Below, piece after piece: positions 50,868-60,647 of a stretch of 64,000 bases of DNA. The notes under the pieces were generated by a model that did no database searches, had not been told where the DNA came from, and saw only the letters and a program-made list of their open reading frames with translations. Source of the DNA: Candidimonas humi (GTDB lineage Bacteria > Pseudomonadota > Gammaproteobacteria > Burkholderiales > Burkholderiaceae_B); NCBI RefSeq assembly GCF_019166065.1, contig NZ_JAHTBN010000004.1, forward strand, positions 248,001 through 312,000, written 5' to 3'. The position numbers and the translations under genes are program-made. The first letter of the stretch is position 1; each line of letters starts with the position of its first letter.

Positions 50868-52070
50868 TCAATACGGACGGATCCGCGCAAGCACGCCCAG
50901 TGCGACCAGGCTGCAGGCCGCGGCAGCCATGAACGCTGCGTCGTACCGTCCCGTGGCCGCCACATATGCGGCGAAGACGGCTGGCGCGACGGTATTGGCC
51001 AGATAGGCGAACAGCGTCGAGCCGGCCGCGGTTTCGCTCACTCTTTCAGCCGGCGCGCGCCTAGCCATTTCCGCGATCAGCACGCCGTTCCAGCCGGCTG
51101 CCGTGCCGCCGGCAGCCACCGCCAGCGGCAGCAGCGCCCATAGCGGCCATGCCGGAGTGCTAAGGGCCAGCAGGGCCGTGGTGGCGGCCGAGCCCACGGC
51201 TGCCAGCGACAGGATGAGCCGCGCGGAACCAATGCGGTCGGCCAGCCAGCCGAAGGCGATGCGGCCCGCAACGCCGGCCGCCTGCATGGCGGCGAAGACC
51301 AGTCCGGCCACGCCGAGCGAGAAGCCGAGGCGGTCCACCAGATACGCCACCGTGAAAGTGAACCAGCAGCTTTGCGTGGACGACAGCAGGCCGCTCACCG
51401 CCGCCAGTTTGCCGGTGTCGTACCCTGCGCGCAGCGAGTGGATCAGAATCGTGGCATTGCGCAGCGACAGCGCCGTGCGCCACGGCAAGGCCGCTCCGGC
51501 AGGCTGGTCGGCCTTGCGGCCGAGGCGCCAGGTCGGGGCCGTCATGCCGAACACCAGCAGGGCGGAGACCAGCAGCGCGGCGCGCCATCCGGCCCATTGC
51601 GCCAGCAGCGGGATGGCCAGCCCGGCGATCACGCCGCCCAGCGGCACGCCCGCCTGCTTGATCGAGAACACCAGGTTGCGGATCGACGGCGGGCTGAAGC
51701 GCTGCAGGATGTCGCTGCCCGCGGGACTGGACACCCCGTAGCCCAGGCCGATCACGAAACTGGCCAGCGCCGCCAGCGCCACGGCAGGCGAAAGAAACAG
51801 CGCCATGCTGATCGCGCCCGCGAGCGCGCCCCATTGCACGCTGCGGATGCTGCCGATCCGGTGTATCAGGCCCGAGCCCAACAGCAGAATGAACAGCGAA
51901 CCTGCGGTATTGATGGCGGCGAGGTAGCCGACCCAGCCCTTGTTCCAGCCGAATTCCTGTATCAACGAAGGCGAGACGATGGGAATGATGCGAGACAGGA
52001 ACGAGGTCGCGGTTTGCAGGACCAGAATCGCCGCGACGGGAGCGATCCAGGCAGGGATGTCTCTTTTCAC
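50868..52070 (-). CDS. MFS transporter
   Basis: 400 residues with twelve predicted membrane helices. The cytoplasmic loop 2-3 has SGLIHRIGSIRSVQWG and the symmetric half has GWLADRIGSARL, a good A-motif. The first helix begins IPAWIAPVAAILVLQTATSF. It converges on the PepSY unit and is divergent from the piuC-type gene with a Fur box between, so it may export a siderophore or take up an unrelated solute. No substrate clue. Confidence 0.88.
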   Translation of the reverse strand: MKRDIPAWIAPVAAILVLQTATSFLSRIIPIVSPSLIQEFGWNKGWVGYLAAINTAGSLFILLLGSGLIHRIGSIRSVQWGALAGAISMALFLSPAVALAALASFVIGLGYGVSSPAGSDILQRFSPPSIRNLVFSIKQAGVPLGGVIAGLAIPLLAQWAGWRAALLVSALLVFGMTAPTWRLGRKADQPAGAALPWRTALSLRNATILIHSLRAGYDTGKLAAVSGLLSSTQSCWFTFTVAYLVDRLGFSLGVAGLVFAAMQAAGVAGRIAFGWLADRIGSARLILSLAAVGSAATTALLALSTPAWPLWALLPLAVAAGGTAAGWNGVLIAEMARRAPAERVSETAAGSTLFAYLANTVAPAVFAAYVAATGRYDAAFMAAAACSLVALGVLARIRPY

Positions 52071-52192
52071 TGGGGCGGTGGGTTGGCGTGGGCGGGGGCT
52101 TCGGGCTCAAGCATACCCGATGGATCCCTGGCCGACACCGGCGTGCCGAGGCATTTTTGAAATTTTCCTTACATGGTGTTGAAATCGTTGTT

Positions 52193-52211
52193 GATAATGG
52201 TTATCATTGTC
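52193..52211. promoter_or_regulatory. Fur box before the hydroxylase/TonB receptor genes
   Basis: GATAATGGTTATCATTGTC matches the Fur consensus at 16 of 19 positions. It lies in the 313-bp region between the divergent MFS gene and the PKHD hydroxylase; AT-rich sequence follows. It can govern either direction, and rightward control of hydroxylase plus receptor is expected. Confidence 0.75.
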
Positions 52212-52243
52212 ATATATATTTATAAAGAAGCCGAAAAAGGGAA

Positions 52244-52381
52244 ATGAAGACGTTCAATGCTGTCCGGCATAGGGCCGGAGCCGCGGCCACAGGCATGTCC
52301 GGCGCTCGCGCCAGTGGGGTCGGCCGCGCGTGCAATCCGGCCTCGCGCATCGGCGCACAACACAACGCCGATGGATCGTAG
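52244..52381 (+). CDS. Possible 45-codon upstream ORF before the hydroxylase
   Basis: ATG 52244 follows AAAAAGGG and opens 45 codons ([20 protein letters not shown] and on) ending TAG at 52381, two bases before the GTG start of the hydroxylase. That start lacks its own good ribosome site, so translation coupling is plausible. No family recognised. Confidence 0.45.
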   Translation: MKTFNAVRHRAGAAATGMSGARASGVGRACNPASRIGAQHNADGS

Positions 52382-52383
52382 CC

Positions 52384-53064
52384 GTGCTCGTCGAAATCCC
52401 TGAAATCTTCAACGCGCAAGAAGCGCGGGCCATGCGCGAGCAGCTCGAGCAAGCCGAATGGGTCGACGGCCGGGTCACGGCGGGCCATCGTTCGGTGCTG
52501 GTCAAGCACAACCGGCAATTGGCCGAAGACCATCCGCTGGCGCGCGAACTGGGGGCGCGCATCATAGAGCGCCTGAGCGCGAACAACCTGTTCATGTCGG
52601 CCGCGCTGCCCGAGAAAATCTTCCCGCCGCTGTTCAATCGCTACGAAGCCGGCGAATCCTTCGGCTACCACATCGACAATGCCATCCGCCCCATCAAAGG
52701 GACACAGGGGCGCGTGCGCACCGATCTGTCCATGACGCTGTTCCTGTCCGAACCCGGCGACTACGAGGGCGGCGAACTGGTGGTGCAGGACACCTACGGC
52801 ACGCGGCAAGTCAAGCTGCCGGCAGGCAGCGCCGTGCTGTACCCGGGCACCAGCCTGCACAAGGTCAATCCGGTGGCGCGCGGCGCGCGCATCAGTTCTT
52901 TCTTCTGGGTGCAGAGCCTGCTGCGCGAAGACAGCGAGCGCGCCCTGATGCTGCAGCTCGATGTCGCCATCCAGCGCCTGATGCACGACGTGCCGGGGCA
53001 CGAGTCGCTGGAAGAACTGACCGGCGTCTATCACAACTTATTGCGCAAATGGGCGGACGTATGA
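52384..53064 (+). CDS. piuC: PKHD-type Fe(II)/2-oxoglutarate hydroxylase (PiuC/YbiX family)
   Basis: 226 residues, the usual length for PiuC when GTG 52384 is used. Iron ligands are H96 and D98 in GYHIDNA and H159 in TSLHKVNPV, with R169 for 2-oxoglutarate. N-terminal segment [17 protein letters not shown] fits the family. It is linked to siderophore and siderophore-antibiotic uptake through a neighbouring TonB receptor in Pseudomonas. Here the receptor follows 215 bp downstream. Confidence 0.93.
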   Translation: MLVEIPEIFNAQEARAMREQLEQAEWVDGRVTAGHRSVLVKHNRQLAEDHPLARELGARIIERLSANNLFMSAALPEKIFPPLFNRYEAGESFGYHIDNAIRPIKGTQGRVRTDLSMTLFLSEPGDYEGGELVVQDTYGTRQVKLPAGSAVLYPGTSLHKVNPVARGARISSFFWVQSLLREDSERALMLQLDVAIQRLMHDVPGHESLEELTGVYHNLLRKWADV

Positions 53065-53278
53065 CTACCGCTCGAGCCTGATGGGGCCGCCGCCCGGATA
53101 AGGGCGGGCCCGGCCCGCCGGCTTCTGCTCAAGAGGCCGGGCCCAGGCCGGTCTATGACGTGAACATTGCACGAAGCGTGCTTTCGCTGTGGGGCGTAAG
53201 CACGCGGGGCAGTCCTGCGCCTCGGCGCGGGGCCGCCGAAGAAATTTTATTTGCCAAACAAAAGGGAGCAAGCCGAGC

Positions 53279-55555
53279 ATGTCCGACCAGATCCACCCCC
53301 CATCCTCTTTGCGCGCCTACGGCGCCGGCAGCTTGGCTACGGCCTTGGCCACGCCGGCCCTGTTCATGAGCTCTTTCGCGGCCATGGCGCAGTCCACCGG
53401 CACGGACAACGTATCGCAGCTCGCTCCGGTGCAGGTACAGGGAAACATGCCGCAAGGCTACGATGTCAAGCAGTCTGCGTCGGAAAAATTCACCGCACCG
53501 CTGCTCGATACCCCGAAGTCGGTACAGGTCATTCCGCAGGAGCTCATCCAGGACCAGGCGGCGTCCTCCCTGACCGACGTGCTGCGCAATTCCCCGGGCA
53601 TTACCTTCGGCGCGGGCGAGGGCGGCAATCCGCTCGGCGACCGGCCCTTCATCCGCGGCTATGACGCGCAGTCCAGCACCTATATCGACGGCATGCGCGA
53701 CATAGGCTCGACCTCGCGCGAAATCTTCAATCTCGAACAGGTCGAGGTCGTGAAAGGTTCCGATGGCGCCTACGGCGGCCGCGGCGGCGCCGGCGGCAGC
53801 ATCAATCTCATCAGCAAGACCGCCAAGAGCCGCGATTTCACCGACGTCAACCTGGGCCTGGGCACCGACAACTACTATCGCGGCACGATCGACAGCAACT
53901 GGCGCCTGTCCGACACCACTGCCTTCCGCCTGAACGCCATGTATCACGACGCCGACGTGGCCGGCCGCGACATGGTGCACAACGGCCGCTGGGGCGTAGC
54001 GCCCACCATCACCTTCGGCATGCACACGCCCACGCGCGTCACGCTCAGCTACTATCATCTGCAGACCGACGACCTTCCCGACAGCGGCATTCCGTATGCC
54101 TATCCCAGCACCAAGGTCAAGCGCGACGGCAGCTACATGGGCATTACCGAGACCGGCCCGGCCAACGTGGACCGCAACAACTTCTACGGCCTGAGCAGTG
54201 ACTACCGCCGCACTGACAGCGACATGGCCACCGTGCGCGTCGAGCACGACTTCGCCGACAACCTGACCCTGCGCAACACCAGCCGCTACACTTATTCCTC
54301 GCAGCGCTATGTCTGGACGCAGCCCGACGACAGCCAGGGCAATGTGCTCAATGGCAAGGTCTGGCGCCGCGCCAATACCCGCGACAGCGAAGTGAAGTCG
54401 CTGGCCAACCAGACCGAGCTCTACGGCAAATTCAACACCGGCACGCTCAGGCACAGCTTCAATGCCGGGGTCGAGATCTCGCAAGAGAAGAGCGACAAGG
54501 ATTCCCTGAACGTGAATCGCGCCACCGGGGCCATATGCTCAGCCGGCATAGGCGCGGCTTCCGCCTACAACTGCACCAGCCTGTACAACCCGAATCCCAA
54601 CGATCCCTGGAGAAACACGCTCAATGGCGGGCCGGCGGGGGCCAACAGCAAGTCCGAGGCCACCACCAAGTCGCTCTATGCCTTCGACACTCTCGAATTC
54701 AACAAGCACTGGCAAGCCGGCCTGGGCCTGCGGCTGGACGACTATTCCACCAAGTACACGAATACCCCGGCCAACGGCTCGACGGTCGTGCGCCGCCACG
54801 ACACGCTGTGGAACTACCAACTGGGCCTGGTCTACAAGCCGGTGGACAATGGCGCGTTCTACGTCTCGTACGCGACTTCCTCCACGCCCGCCAACGCCTC
54901 GCTGGGCGAGGGCAGCGAAAGCCAGGGCCTGATTCCGGGCCGCGGCGGGGTGGGCGTGAACGCCGCCGACATGGCGCCGGAAAAGAACCGGACGTATGAG
55001 ATCGGCACCAAGTGGGACGTGCTCAACAAGAGCGTGAGCCTGACGGCCGCGGTGTTCCGCACCGAGACCGTGAACGCGCGCATCACTTTGCCTGACGGCG
55101 ACTACGCCATGGCCGGCCGTAAACAGGTCGACGGCCTGGAACTCGGCATCACGGGCGCCATCACGCCCAAGTGGAATGTCTACGGCGGCTATACCTATCT
55201 GCATAGCAAGATCAAGGATGACGGCGTGGCCACCGACGAAGGCAACCGTTTCCCGAACACGCCCGAGAACAGCTTCAGCCTCTGGAGCACATACAAGGTC
55301 ATGCCCAAGCTGACACTGGGCGCCGGCGCATACTACGTGGGCAAGCAGTACGGCAACGCGGCCAACACCAACTACATTCCTTCGTACTGGCGTTTCGACG
55401 CCATGGCCGGCTACCGCATCAACAAGCACGTCGGCGTGCAGCTCAATGTGTTCAACGTCTTCAACAAGACATACTACGACCAGGCTTATGCGGCGCACTA
55501 CGCCAGCATCGCGCCGGGACGTTCGGCGATCCTGAACGTCAGCCTGTCGTATTGA
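53279..55555 (+). CDS. TonB-dependent catecholate-type siderophore receptor (Fiu/PiuA-like)
   Basis: 758 residues. A long signal peptide precedes the plug domain: LLDTPKSVQVIPQELIQDQ, SSLTDVLRNSPGITFGAGEG, RPFIRGYDAQSSTYIDGMRD and LEQVEVVKGSDGAYGGRGG. A 22-strand barrel ends in LNVSLSY with terminal aromatic. It imports ferric siderophores through the outer membrane with TonB-ExbBD. ATG 53279 has AAAGGGAG upstream. Gene order piuC-receptor-Sel1 with a nearby PepSY gene resembles PiuABC loci. Ligand unknown. Confidence 0.93.
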   Translation: MSDQIHPPSSLRAYGAGSLATALATPALFMSSFAAMAQSTGTDNVSQLAPVQVQGNMPQGYDVKQSASEKFTAPLLDTPKSVQVIPQELIQDQAASSLTDVLRNSPGITFGAGEGGNPLGDRPFIRGYDAQSSTYIDGMRDIGSTSREIFNLEQVEVVKGSDGAYGGRGGAGGSINLISKTAKSRDFTDVNLGLGTDNYYRGTIDSNWRLSDTTAFRLNAMYHDADVAGRDMVHNGRWGVAPTITFGMHTPTRVTLSYYHLQTDDLPDSGIPYAYPSTKVKRDGSYMGITETGPANVDRNNFYGLSSDYRRTDSDMATVRVEHDFADNLTLRNTSRYTYSSQRYVWTQPDDSQGNVLNGKVWRRANTRDSEVKSLANQTELYGKFNTGTLRHSFNAGVEISQEKSDKDSLNVNRATGAICSAGIGAASAYNCTSLYNPNPNDPWRNTLNGGPAGANSKSEATTKSLYAFDTLEFNKHWQAGLGLRLDDYSTKYTNTPANGSTVVRRHDTLWNYQLGLVYKPVDNGAFYVSYATSSTPANASLGEGSESQGLIPGRGGVGVNAADMAPEKNRTYEIGTKWDVLNKSVSLTAAVFRTETVNARITLPDGDYAMAGRKQVDGLELGITGAITPKWNVYGGYTYLHSKIKDDGVATDEGNRFPNTPENSFSLWSTYKVMPKLTLGAGAYYVGKQYGNAANTNYIPSYWRFDAMAGYRINKHVGVQLNVFNVFNKTYYDQAYAAHYASIAPGRSAILNVSLSY

Positions 55556-55616
55556 TGCGGCGATAACCGGGACTGCACTGGCGCGGGCCTTGCCGTAAAA
55601 GGAGGGCGCTCGCCGG

Positions 55617-55643
55617 GCCCGCCATCATGCGATGGCGGGCTTT
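55617..55643 (+). terminator. Intrinsic terminator after the TonB receptor gene
   Basis: GCCCGCCATC and GATGGCGGGC form a perfect 10-bp stem with loop ATGC, followed by TTTCGTC. It starts 62 bases after the receptor stop. The U-run is short, so read-through into the Sel1 gene is likely. Confidence 0.55.
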
Positions 55644-55747
55644 CGTCCGCCGCGCATGTCTCGTCGATGGGGGCCGCCGGCGGCGCATGCCGCCTGGCTG
55701 TCTTTCGCCGCTGGGCGTCGGGCTCCGCAATCGAAATATTCACGATC

Positions 55748-56491
55748 ATGGAAACAATCAGCACACAGCAGTTCAACCAGGCCGGCGCCGAGGATTTCGC
55801 CCGTATCCTGGCCGGCCCCGCCCACGAGGCGCTGCCCTGGCTGGCGACCGCGGCCGAGCACGGCGTGGCCGAGGCGCAGTTTCATTACGGCCAGTGGCTG
55901 TTGCAGGGCAAGGGCGCGCCGCGCGATCCGGAGCAGGCGGTCCCATGGCTGCGCAAGGCCGCCGACACCGGCCATGTCCACGCCATGAACCTGTTGGGGC
56001 GCTGCTACGAGAACGCCTGGGGCATCGAGCACGACATGATGCTCGCGACCTACTGGTTCCGCCGCGCCGCCGAGCGCGGCCTGGACTGGGGCATGTACAA
56101 CTACGCTACATCGCTGGCGCTGGGGCGCGGCCTGAAGACCGACCGCGCGCAGGCGCTGCAGTGGTTTCGCCGGGCGGCCGATGCCGGGCATATAAAGTCA
56201 TTGAACATGCTCGGCGGCTTCTACGAAGACGGCTGGGAAGTCGAGGCCGACGAGGCCGCCGCGTTCGACTATTACCGCCGCGCCGCCGAAGGGGGCGACT
56301 TCCGCGGCCAGTTCAACTACGCCCGGCTGCTTGCGGCGCGCGGCCATGTCGATCTGGCGGCGCAATGGATGCGGCGCGTACCCGAGACCGCCACGCCGGC
56401 CTTCTGGGCCCAGGCCTGCGAATTCCTGGCCGGCATGCCGCAGCAGGAACTGAGAGCGCTGGCGGCCACGTTGCCGCGGCACCTCGATTGA
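55748..56491 (+). CDS. Sel1-like TPR repeat protein
   Basis: 247 residues made of about five Sel1 repeats (AEAQFHYGQWLLQGKGAPRD, MNLLGRCYENAWGIEHD, MYNYATSLALGRGLKTD, LNMLGGFYEDGWEVEAD, FNYARLLAARG). No signal peptide. Sel1 genes commonly accompany piuC and TonB receptors; the role is presumably as a scaffold. METISTQQ at 55748 is the natural start. Confidence 0.9.
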   Translation: METISTQQFNQAGAEDFARILAGPAHEALPWLATAAEHGVAEAQFHYGQWLLQGKGAPRDPEQAVPWLRKAADTGHVHAMNLLGRCYENAWGIEHDMMLATYWFRRAAERGLDWGMYNYATSLALGRGLKTDRAQALQWFRRAADAGHIKSLNMLGGFYEDGWEVEADEAAAFDYYRRAAEGGDFRGQFNYARLLAARGHVDLAAQWMRRVPETATPAFWAQACEFLAGMPQQELRALAATLPRHLD

Positions 56492-56647
56492 TCGCTTCAG
56501 CCCCAGGCGGCCCGCGGCCCATGGAGCGCCGGGCTCCCGCTTTGATCTGCCTCAATGAGACGCGGGCATTGCAAGCGTAAACTGTGCGCACGGCCCTGGT
56601 CGGACGCCATGTCCGTATCGGGAACTTGAAACCAGACGGCACTCATC

Positions 56648-57127
56648 ATGTACAGCAAAATACTCGTAGCTCTAGACGGTAGTGAAACCTCATCCTATGC
56701 GTTGGAAGCCGCCATCCTGCTGGCAGCCCCCTTGCGGGCGAGCCTGGACCCCGTGTATGTGGTGAGCCTGCCGATCGATTACAGCGGCTTTCCTGTCTAT
56801 GACGTCGACTCCTTGCGCGACAGCCTGCTCGAGGAAGGCCGCAGGCTTACCTCCGATGCCGTGAAAAAGATCAAGGCGGCCGGCGTCGACAGCACCGCGC
56901 AAGTGGTCGAGACTGCTGTGCTCGAAGACGTCGCGACCCGGATCGTCGCCACTGCCGCCGAACTGGAGGCCGATCTCGTCGTGCTGGGCACGCACGGCCG
57001 CCGCGGCTTCCGCAGGCTGGTGCTGGGCAGCGTGGCCGAACACACCGCCAGGCTAGCGACCCGCCCGGTCATGCTGGTGCCGAATCCGCAGGCGGATCAG
57101 GCCGGCGCATCCGAGGGCAAGGAATAA
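56648..57127 (+). CDS. Universal stress protein (UspA family)
   Basis: 159 residues: MYSKILVALDGSETSSYALE at the N-terminus and GTHGRRGFRRLVLGSVAEH at the C-terminus, the G-2x-G-9x-G(S) nucleotide-binding motif of ATP-binding Usp proteins. Single-domain, cytoplasmic; role in stress tolerance. It stands alone, converging on an Lrp gene. Confidence 0.94.
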   Translation: MYSKILVALDGSETSSYALEAAILLAAPLRASLDPVYVVSLPIDYSGFPVYDVDSLRDSLLEEGRRLTSDAVKKIKAAGVDSTAQVVETAVLEDVATRIVATAAELEADLVVLGTHGRRGFRRLVLGSVAEHTARLATRPVMLVPNPQADQAGASEGKE

Positions 57128-57201
57128 ATAGCGCGACTCCATTCGCGATTTCCGCCGCCTGTAACACTCGAGCGGCAGGTGGTCAGGGCGGGTCCGTGCT
57201 T

Positions 57202-57225
57202 GCCCCGTGCCCATGCGCACGGGGC
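57202..57225 (+). terminator. Hairpin between uspA-type and lrp-type genes
   Basis: GCCCCGTGC pairs with GCACGGGGC across a six-base loop, followed by TTCC. It lies 74 bases after the stress-protein stop and immediately before the convergent regulator stop. Weak U-run. Confidence 0.45.
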
Positions 57226-57230
57226 TTCCG

Positions 57231-57692
57231 TCACTTCTTGAGCGGCAGCGCCGTCTTGTACGACACCTGCTTCAGCGCGAAGCTGGAGCGTATCTTGTCG
57301 ATGCCCGGAATCGATGTCAGGTGCTCGAGGATGAAGTGCTCGAGCGCGGCGATGTCCACTACCGCCACCCGGATCAGGTAGTCCTCGTTGCCGGTCATCA
57401 GGTAGCACTCCATGACCTCGTCGTGCTCGGCGATACGCCGCTCGAAGTCGGCCAGCGCTTGCCTGTCTTGCGACTTCAGGCTGATGGAAATAAAGACATT
57501 CAGGCCCAGGCCCAGCGCGGCCGCGTCGGCCAGCGCCACATAGCGGGTGATGATGCCCGCGGCTTCCAGCGCCTTGACCCGCGCCAGGCATGGCGATGGA
57601 GACAGATGGATGCGGCGGGCGAGCTCGACATTGCTGAGCGAGGCGTCGCGCTGCAATTCGTCCAGGATTTTCAGATCTATGGCATCGAGCAT
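57231..57692 (-). CDS. Lrp/AsnC-family transcriptional regulator
   Basis: 153 residues: HTH LDAIDLKILDELQRDASLSN, NVELARRIHLSPSPCLARVKALEAAG; RAM effector domain with MECYLMTGNEDYLIRVAV. It is divergent from an orphan pyruvate-dehydrogenase-E1-like gene. In Pseudomonas putida an Lrp-type MdeR sits beside an E1 gene (mdeB) for 2-oxobutyrate oxidation, so it may respond to methionine or branched amino acids here. Confidence 0.93.
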   Translation of the reverse strand: MLDAIDLKILDELQRDASLSNVELARRIHLSPSPCLARVKALEAAGIITRYVALADAAALGLGLNVFISISLKSQDRQALADFERRIAEHDEVMECYLMTGNEDYLIRVAVVDIAALEHFILEHLTSIPGIDKIRSSFALKQVSYKTALPLKK

Positions 57693-57745
57693 GATGTTCT
57701 TGATATTTTTGGATTTACAGAATTTTATGCTGTATCAGAACTAAT

Positions 57746-57782
57746 TAGCCATAGATTTCGAAACCAAATATGCCTGTGGCTA
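57746..57782. promoter_or_regulatory. Inverted repeat in the lrp/E1 divergent region
   Basis: TAGCCATAG (57746-57754) and CTGTGGCTA (57774-57782) are complementary at 8 of 9 positions with a 19-bp AT-rich spacer. They lie 54 bp upstream of the Lrp gene and are a candidate Lrp-type site. The region to 57975 holds no other recognisable element. Confidence 0.4.
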
Positions 57783-57974
57783 GCGCAAAATAGGCACTAC
57801 GCGTGTCAAGCAGCGTGTCCGGCGCACATAGTGGGGCCGGGCTCGCTAAGCGCCGGAGGCTGCGGCCCGCCCGACGGGGGTGGATCCGTCGGCAGGGCCG
57901 GGGGTACCAGCGCCCCGGTATGCCTCCGGCCTGCGCGCGGCCCATCCGTTTCCATGCTTTTCCGGTAGCCTGCC

Positions 57975-60647
57975 ATGCTCATGAACCTGTCCGGCCACGA
58001 CCAGGCCGCCCTGGATATCGATCCCGAAGAAACCGTCGAATGGCGCGAGGCCTTCCAGGCCTTGCTGGATTCCTGGGGCCCGGCGCGCGGAGTCTTCATC
58101 CTGCAGGAACTGCACCGCATGGCGCGCGAGGCGCGCCTGGGCTGGACGCCCGGCGGCGAGACTGCGTACGTCAATACCATAGCGGCCGAAGACGAGCCCG
58201 ATTTTCCCGGCGACCTGGACCTGGAACAAAGGCTGGCCGCCCTCATGCGCTGGAACGCGGTGGCCATGGTCATGCGCGCCAATGCCGCCTATGGCGAACT
58301 CGGCGGCCATATCGCCAGCTACGCCAGCGCCGCGGACTTGTTCGAAGTCGGCTTCAATCATTTTTTCCGGGCCTCGGGCGACGACGGCGCGGGGCGCGGC
58401 GACCTGGTCTTCTTCCAGCCCCATAGCGCGCCCGGCGTCTATGCCCGCGCGTTCCTAGAAGGGCGCCTGGAACAGGCGGACCTGGCGCATTACCGCCAGG
58501 AATTGCGCGGCCCCAAAGAGGGCGCGCGAGGCCTGTCCAGTTATCCGCATCCGTATCTGATGCCAGACTTCTGGCAGTTCCCCACCGGCTCCATGGGCAT
58601 AGGGCCCATCAGCTCCATCTACCACGCGCGCTTCATGCGCTACCTGACGCATCGCAAGCTGCTGGATTGCGGCGGACGCAAGGTATGGGGCGTGTTCGGC
58701 GACGGCGAGATGGACGAGCCGGAATCCATGAGCGCCTTGACGCTGGCGGCGCGCGAGGGCCTGGACAACCTCGTCTGGGTGGTGAACTGCAACCTGCAGC
58801 GCCTGGACGGGCCGGTGCGCGGCAACGGCCAGGTCATCGGCGAGCTCGAGAAACTGTTCCGCGGCGCCGGCTGGAACGTCATCAAGGTATTGTGGGGCAG
58901 CGACTGGGATGGCCTGTTCGCCCGCGACCTCGGCGGCGCGCTGGCGCGGGCCCTGTCGCAAACCGTCGATGGCCAGATGCAGACTTTTGCCGCCAACGAC
59001 GGGCGCTACAACCGCGAGAACTTCTTCGGCCAGGACGAGGCGCTCGCGCGCCTGGTGCAGGGCCTGACCGATGCACAGATCGACCAGTTGCGCCGCGGCG
59101 GCCACGACCTGGTGAAGATCCATGCCGCCTATGCGGCCGCACAGCGGCATCGCGGCCAGCCCACGGTCATCCTGGCCCATACCAAGAAGGGCTACGGCAT
59201 GGGCAGCGCCGGCCAGGGGCGCATGACCACCCATTCGCACAAGAAATTCGACGAGCACGATCTGCTGGCCTTCCGCGACCGCTTCGGCCTGCCGCTGGAC
59301 GACGAGCAGGTGCGGCGCCTGGATTTCTACAAGCCCGCGGACGACAGCCCCGAGTTGCGCTACCTGCACGCGCGCCGCCGGGAGCTCGGCGGCTACCTGC
59401 CGGCCCGCCGCACCGACGCCGCGCACGTGGAAATCCCGGACATGCGCGGCTATGCGCGCTTCGCACTGGAATCCGACGGCCGCGCCATGTCCACGACCAT
59501 GGCCTTCGTGCGCATGCTGGGCGGCCTGCTGAAGGACCAGGCCTTGGGGCCGCGCATCGTGCCCATCGTGGCCGACGAGGCGCGCACCTTCGGCATGGCC
59601 AATCTGTTCAAGCAGGTGGGCATTTATTCCAGCGTGGGCCAGCGCTACCAGCCCGAGGACATAGGCTCCATGCTCAGCTACCGCGAGGCGAGCGACGGGC
59701 AGATCCTGGAAGAGGGCATCAGCGAGGCGGGCGCGATTTCAAGCTGGGTGGCCGCCGCCACCAGCTACAGTGTGCACGGCCTGGCCATGCTGCCCTTCTA
59801 CATCTATTACTCCATGTTCGGCTTCCAGCGCGTCGGCGACTTGATCTGGGCGGCGGCGGACCAGCGGCCGCGCGGCTTCCTGATCGGCGCGACCGCGGGC
59901 CGCAGCACACTGGCCGGCGAGGGCTTGCAGCACCAGGACGGCAGCAGCCACCTGCATGCGGCGACCATAGCCAATTGCCGTGCCTACGACCCCGCTTTCG
60001 CCTGCGAGCTCGCGGTCATCGTCGATCGCGGTATGCGCGAAATGATGGACGAGCAGCAGGATGTCTTCTACTACATTACCGTGATGAACGAGAACTACGC
60101 GCAGCCGGCGCTGGCCGAAGGCGCCGCCGCCGCGATACTGCGCGGCGGTTACCGCTATGCGGCTTACGGGGACGAGCATGCCGAGGGTGGGGCGCTCCGG
60201 GGCGTATCCGGCTCGACCGGATCGCCGGCCCCGCGCGTCACCCTGCTGGGCTCGGGCGCCATCCTGCCGGAAGTGATCAAGGCCGCCGAGGCCTTGGCGC
60301 AAGAGGGCATCGCCAGCGACGTCCTGAGCATCACAAGCTGGAGCGAACTGGCGCGCGAAGGGCGCAGTTGCATACAGGCCTCGCTGCATGGCGCAGAGGC
60401 CGCCGGCACGCCGCACATCACGCAATTGCTGGAGCAATGCGCCGGCCCCATCGTCGCCGCCACCGACTACGTCCATGCCGTGCCCGAGTCCATCCGCGCC
60501 TACGTGCCGCAAGGGCGGCGCTACATCACCTTGGGCACGGACGGTTTCGGCCGCAGCGACACCCGGGCCGAACTGCGCCGCCATTTCGGCATCGATGCGC
60601 AGTCCATCGCCGAGGCGGCGCGGGCGGGCTTGCGGCAGCCGGGTTAG
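57975..60647 (+). CDS. Homodimeric 2-oxoacid (pyruvate-type) dehydrogenase E1, orphan
   Basis: 890 residues, the length of AceE. The ThDP motif GDGEMDEPES is near residue 240. Family segments are SYPHPYLMPDFWQFPTGSMG, HTKKGYGMGSAGQGRMTTHS, PIVADEARTFGMANLF, YQPEDIGSMLSYRE and LQHQDGSSHL. No E2 or E3 genes are nearby, so it must borrow subunits of the housekeeping complex or act on a different 2-oxo acid. Divergent Lrp regulator suggests a link to amino acid breakdown such as 2-oxobutyrate. ATG 57981 is an alternative start. Confidence 0.92.
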   Translation: MLMNLSGHDQAALDIDPEETVEWREAFQALLDSWGPARGVFILQELHRMAREARLGWTPGGETAYVNTIAAEDEPDFPGDLDLEQRLAALMRWNAVAMVMRANAAYGELGGHIASYASAADLFEVGFNHFFRASGDDGAGRGDLVFFQPHSAPGVYARAFLEGRLEQADLAHYRQELRGPKEGARGLSSYPHPYLMPDFWQFPTGSMGIGPISSIYHARFMRYLTHRKLLDCGGRKVWGVFGDGEMDEPESMSALTLAAREGLDNLVWVVNCNLQRLDGPVRGNGQVIGELEKLFRGAGWNVIKVLWGSDWDGLFARDLGGALARALSQTVDGQMQTFAANDGRYNRENFFGQDEALARLVQGLTDAQIDQLRRGGHDLVKIHAAYAAAQRHRGQPTVILAHTKKGYGMGSAGQGRMTTHSHKKFDEHDLLAFRDRFGLPLDDEQVRRLDFYKPADDSPELRYLHARRRELGGYLPARRTDAAHVEIPDMRGYARFALESDGRAMSTTMAFVRMLGGLLKDQALGPRIVPIVADEARTFGMANLFKQVGIYSSVGQRYQPEDIGSMLSYREASDGQILEEGISEAGAISSWVAAATSYSVHGLAMLPFYIYYSMFGFQRVGDLIWAAADQRPRGFLIGATAGRSTLAGEGLQHQDGSSHLHAATIANCRAYDPAFACELAVIVDRGMREMMDEQQDVFYYITVMNENYAQPALAEGAAAAILRGGYRYAAYGDEHAEGGALRGVSGSTGSPAPRVTLLGSGAILPEVIKAAEALAQEGIASDVLSITSWSELAREGRSCIQASLHGAEAAGTPHITQLLEQCAGPIVAATDYVHAVPESIRAYVPQGRRYITLGTDGFGRSDTRAELRRHFGIDAQSIAEAARAGLRQPG

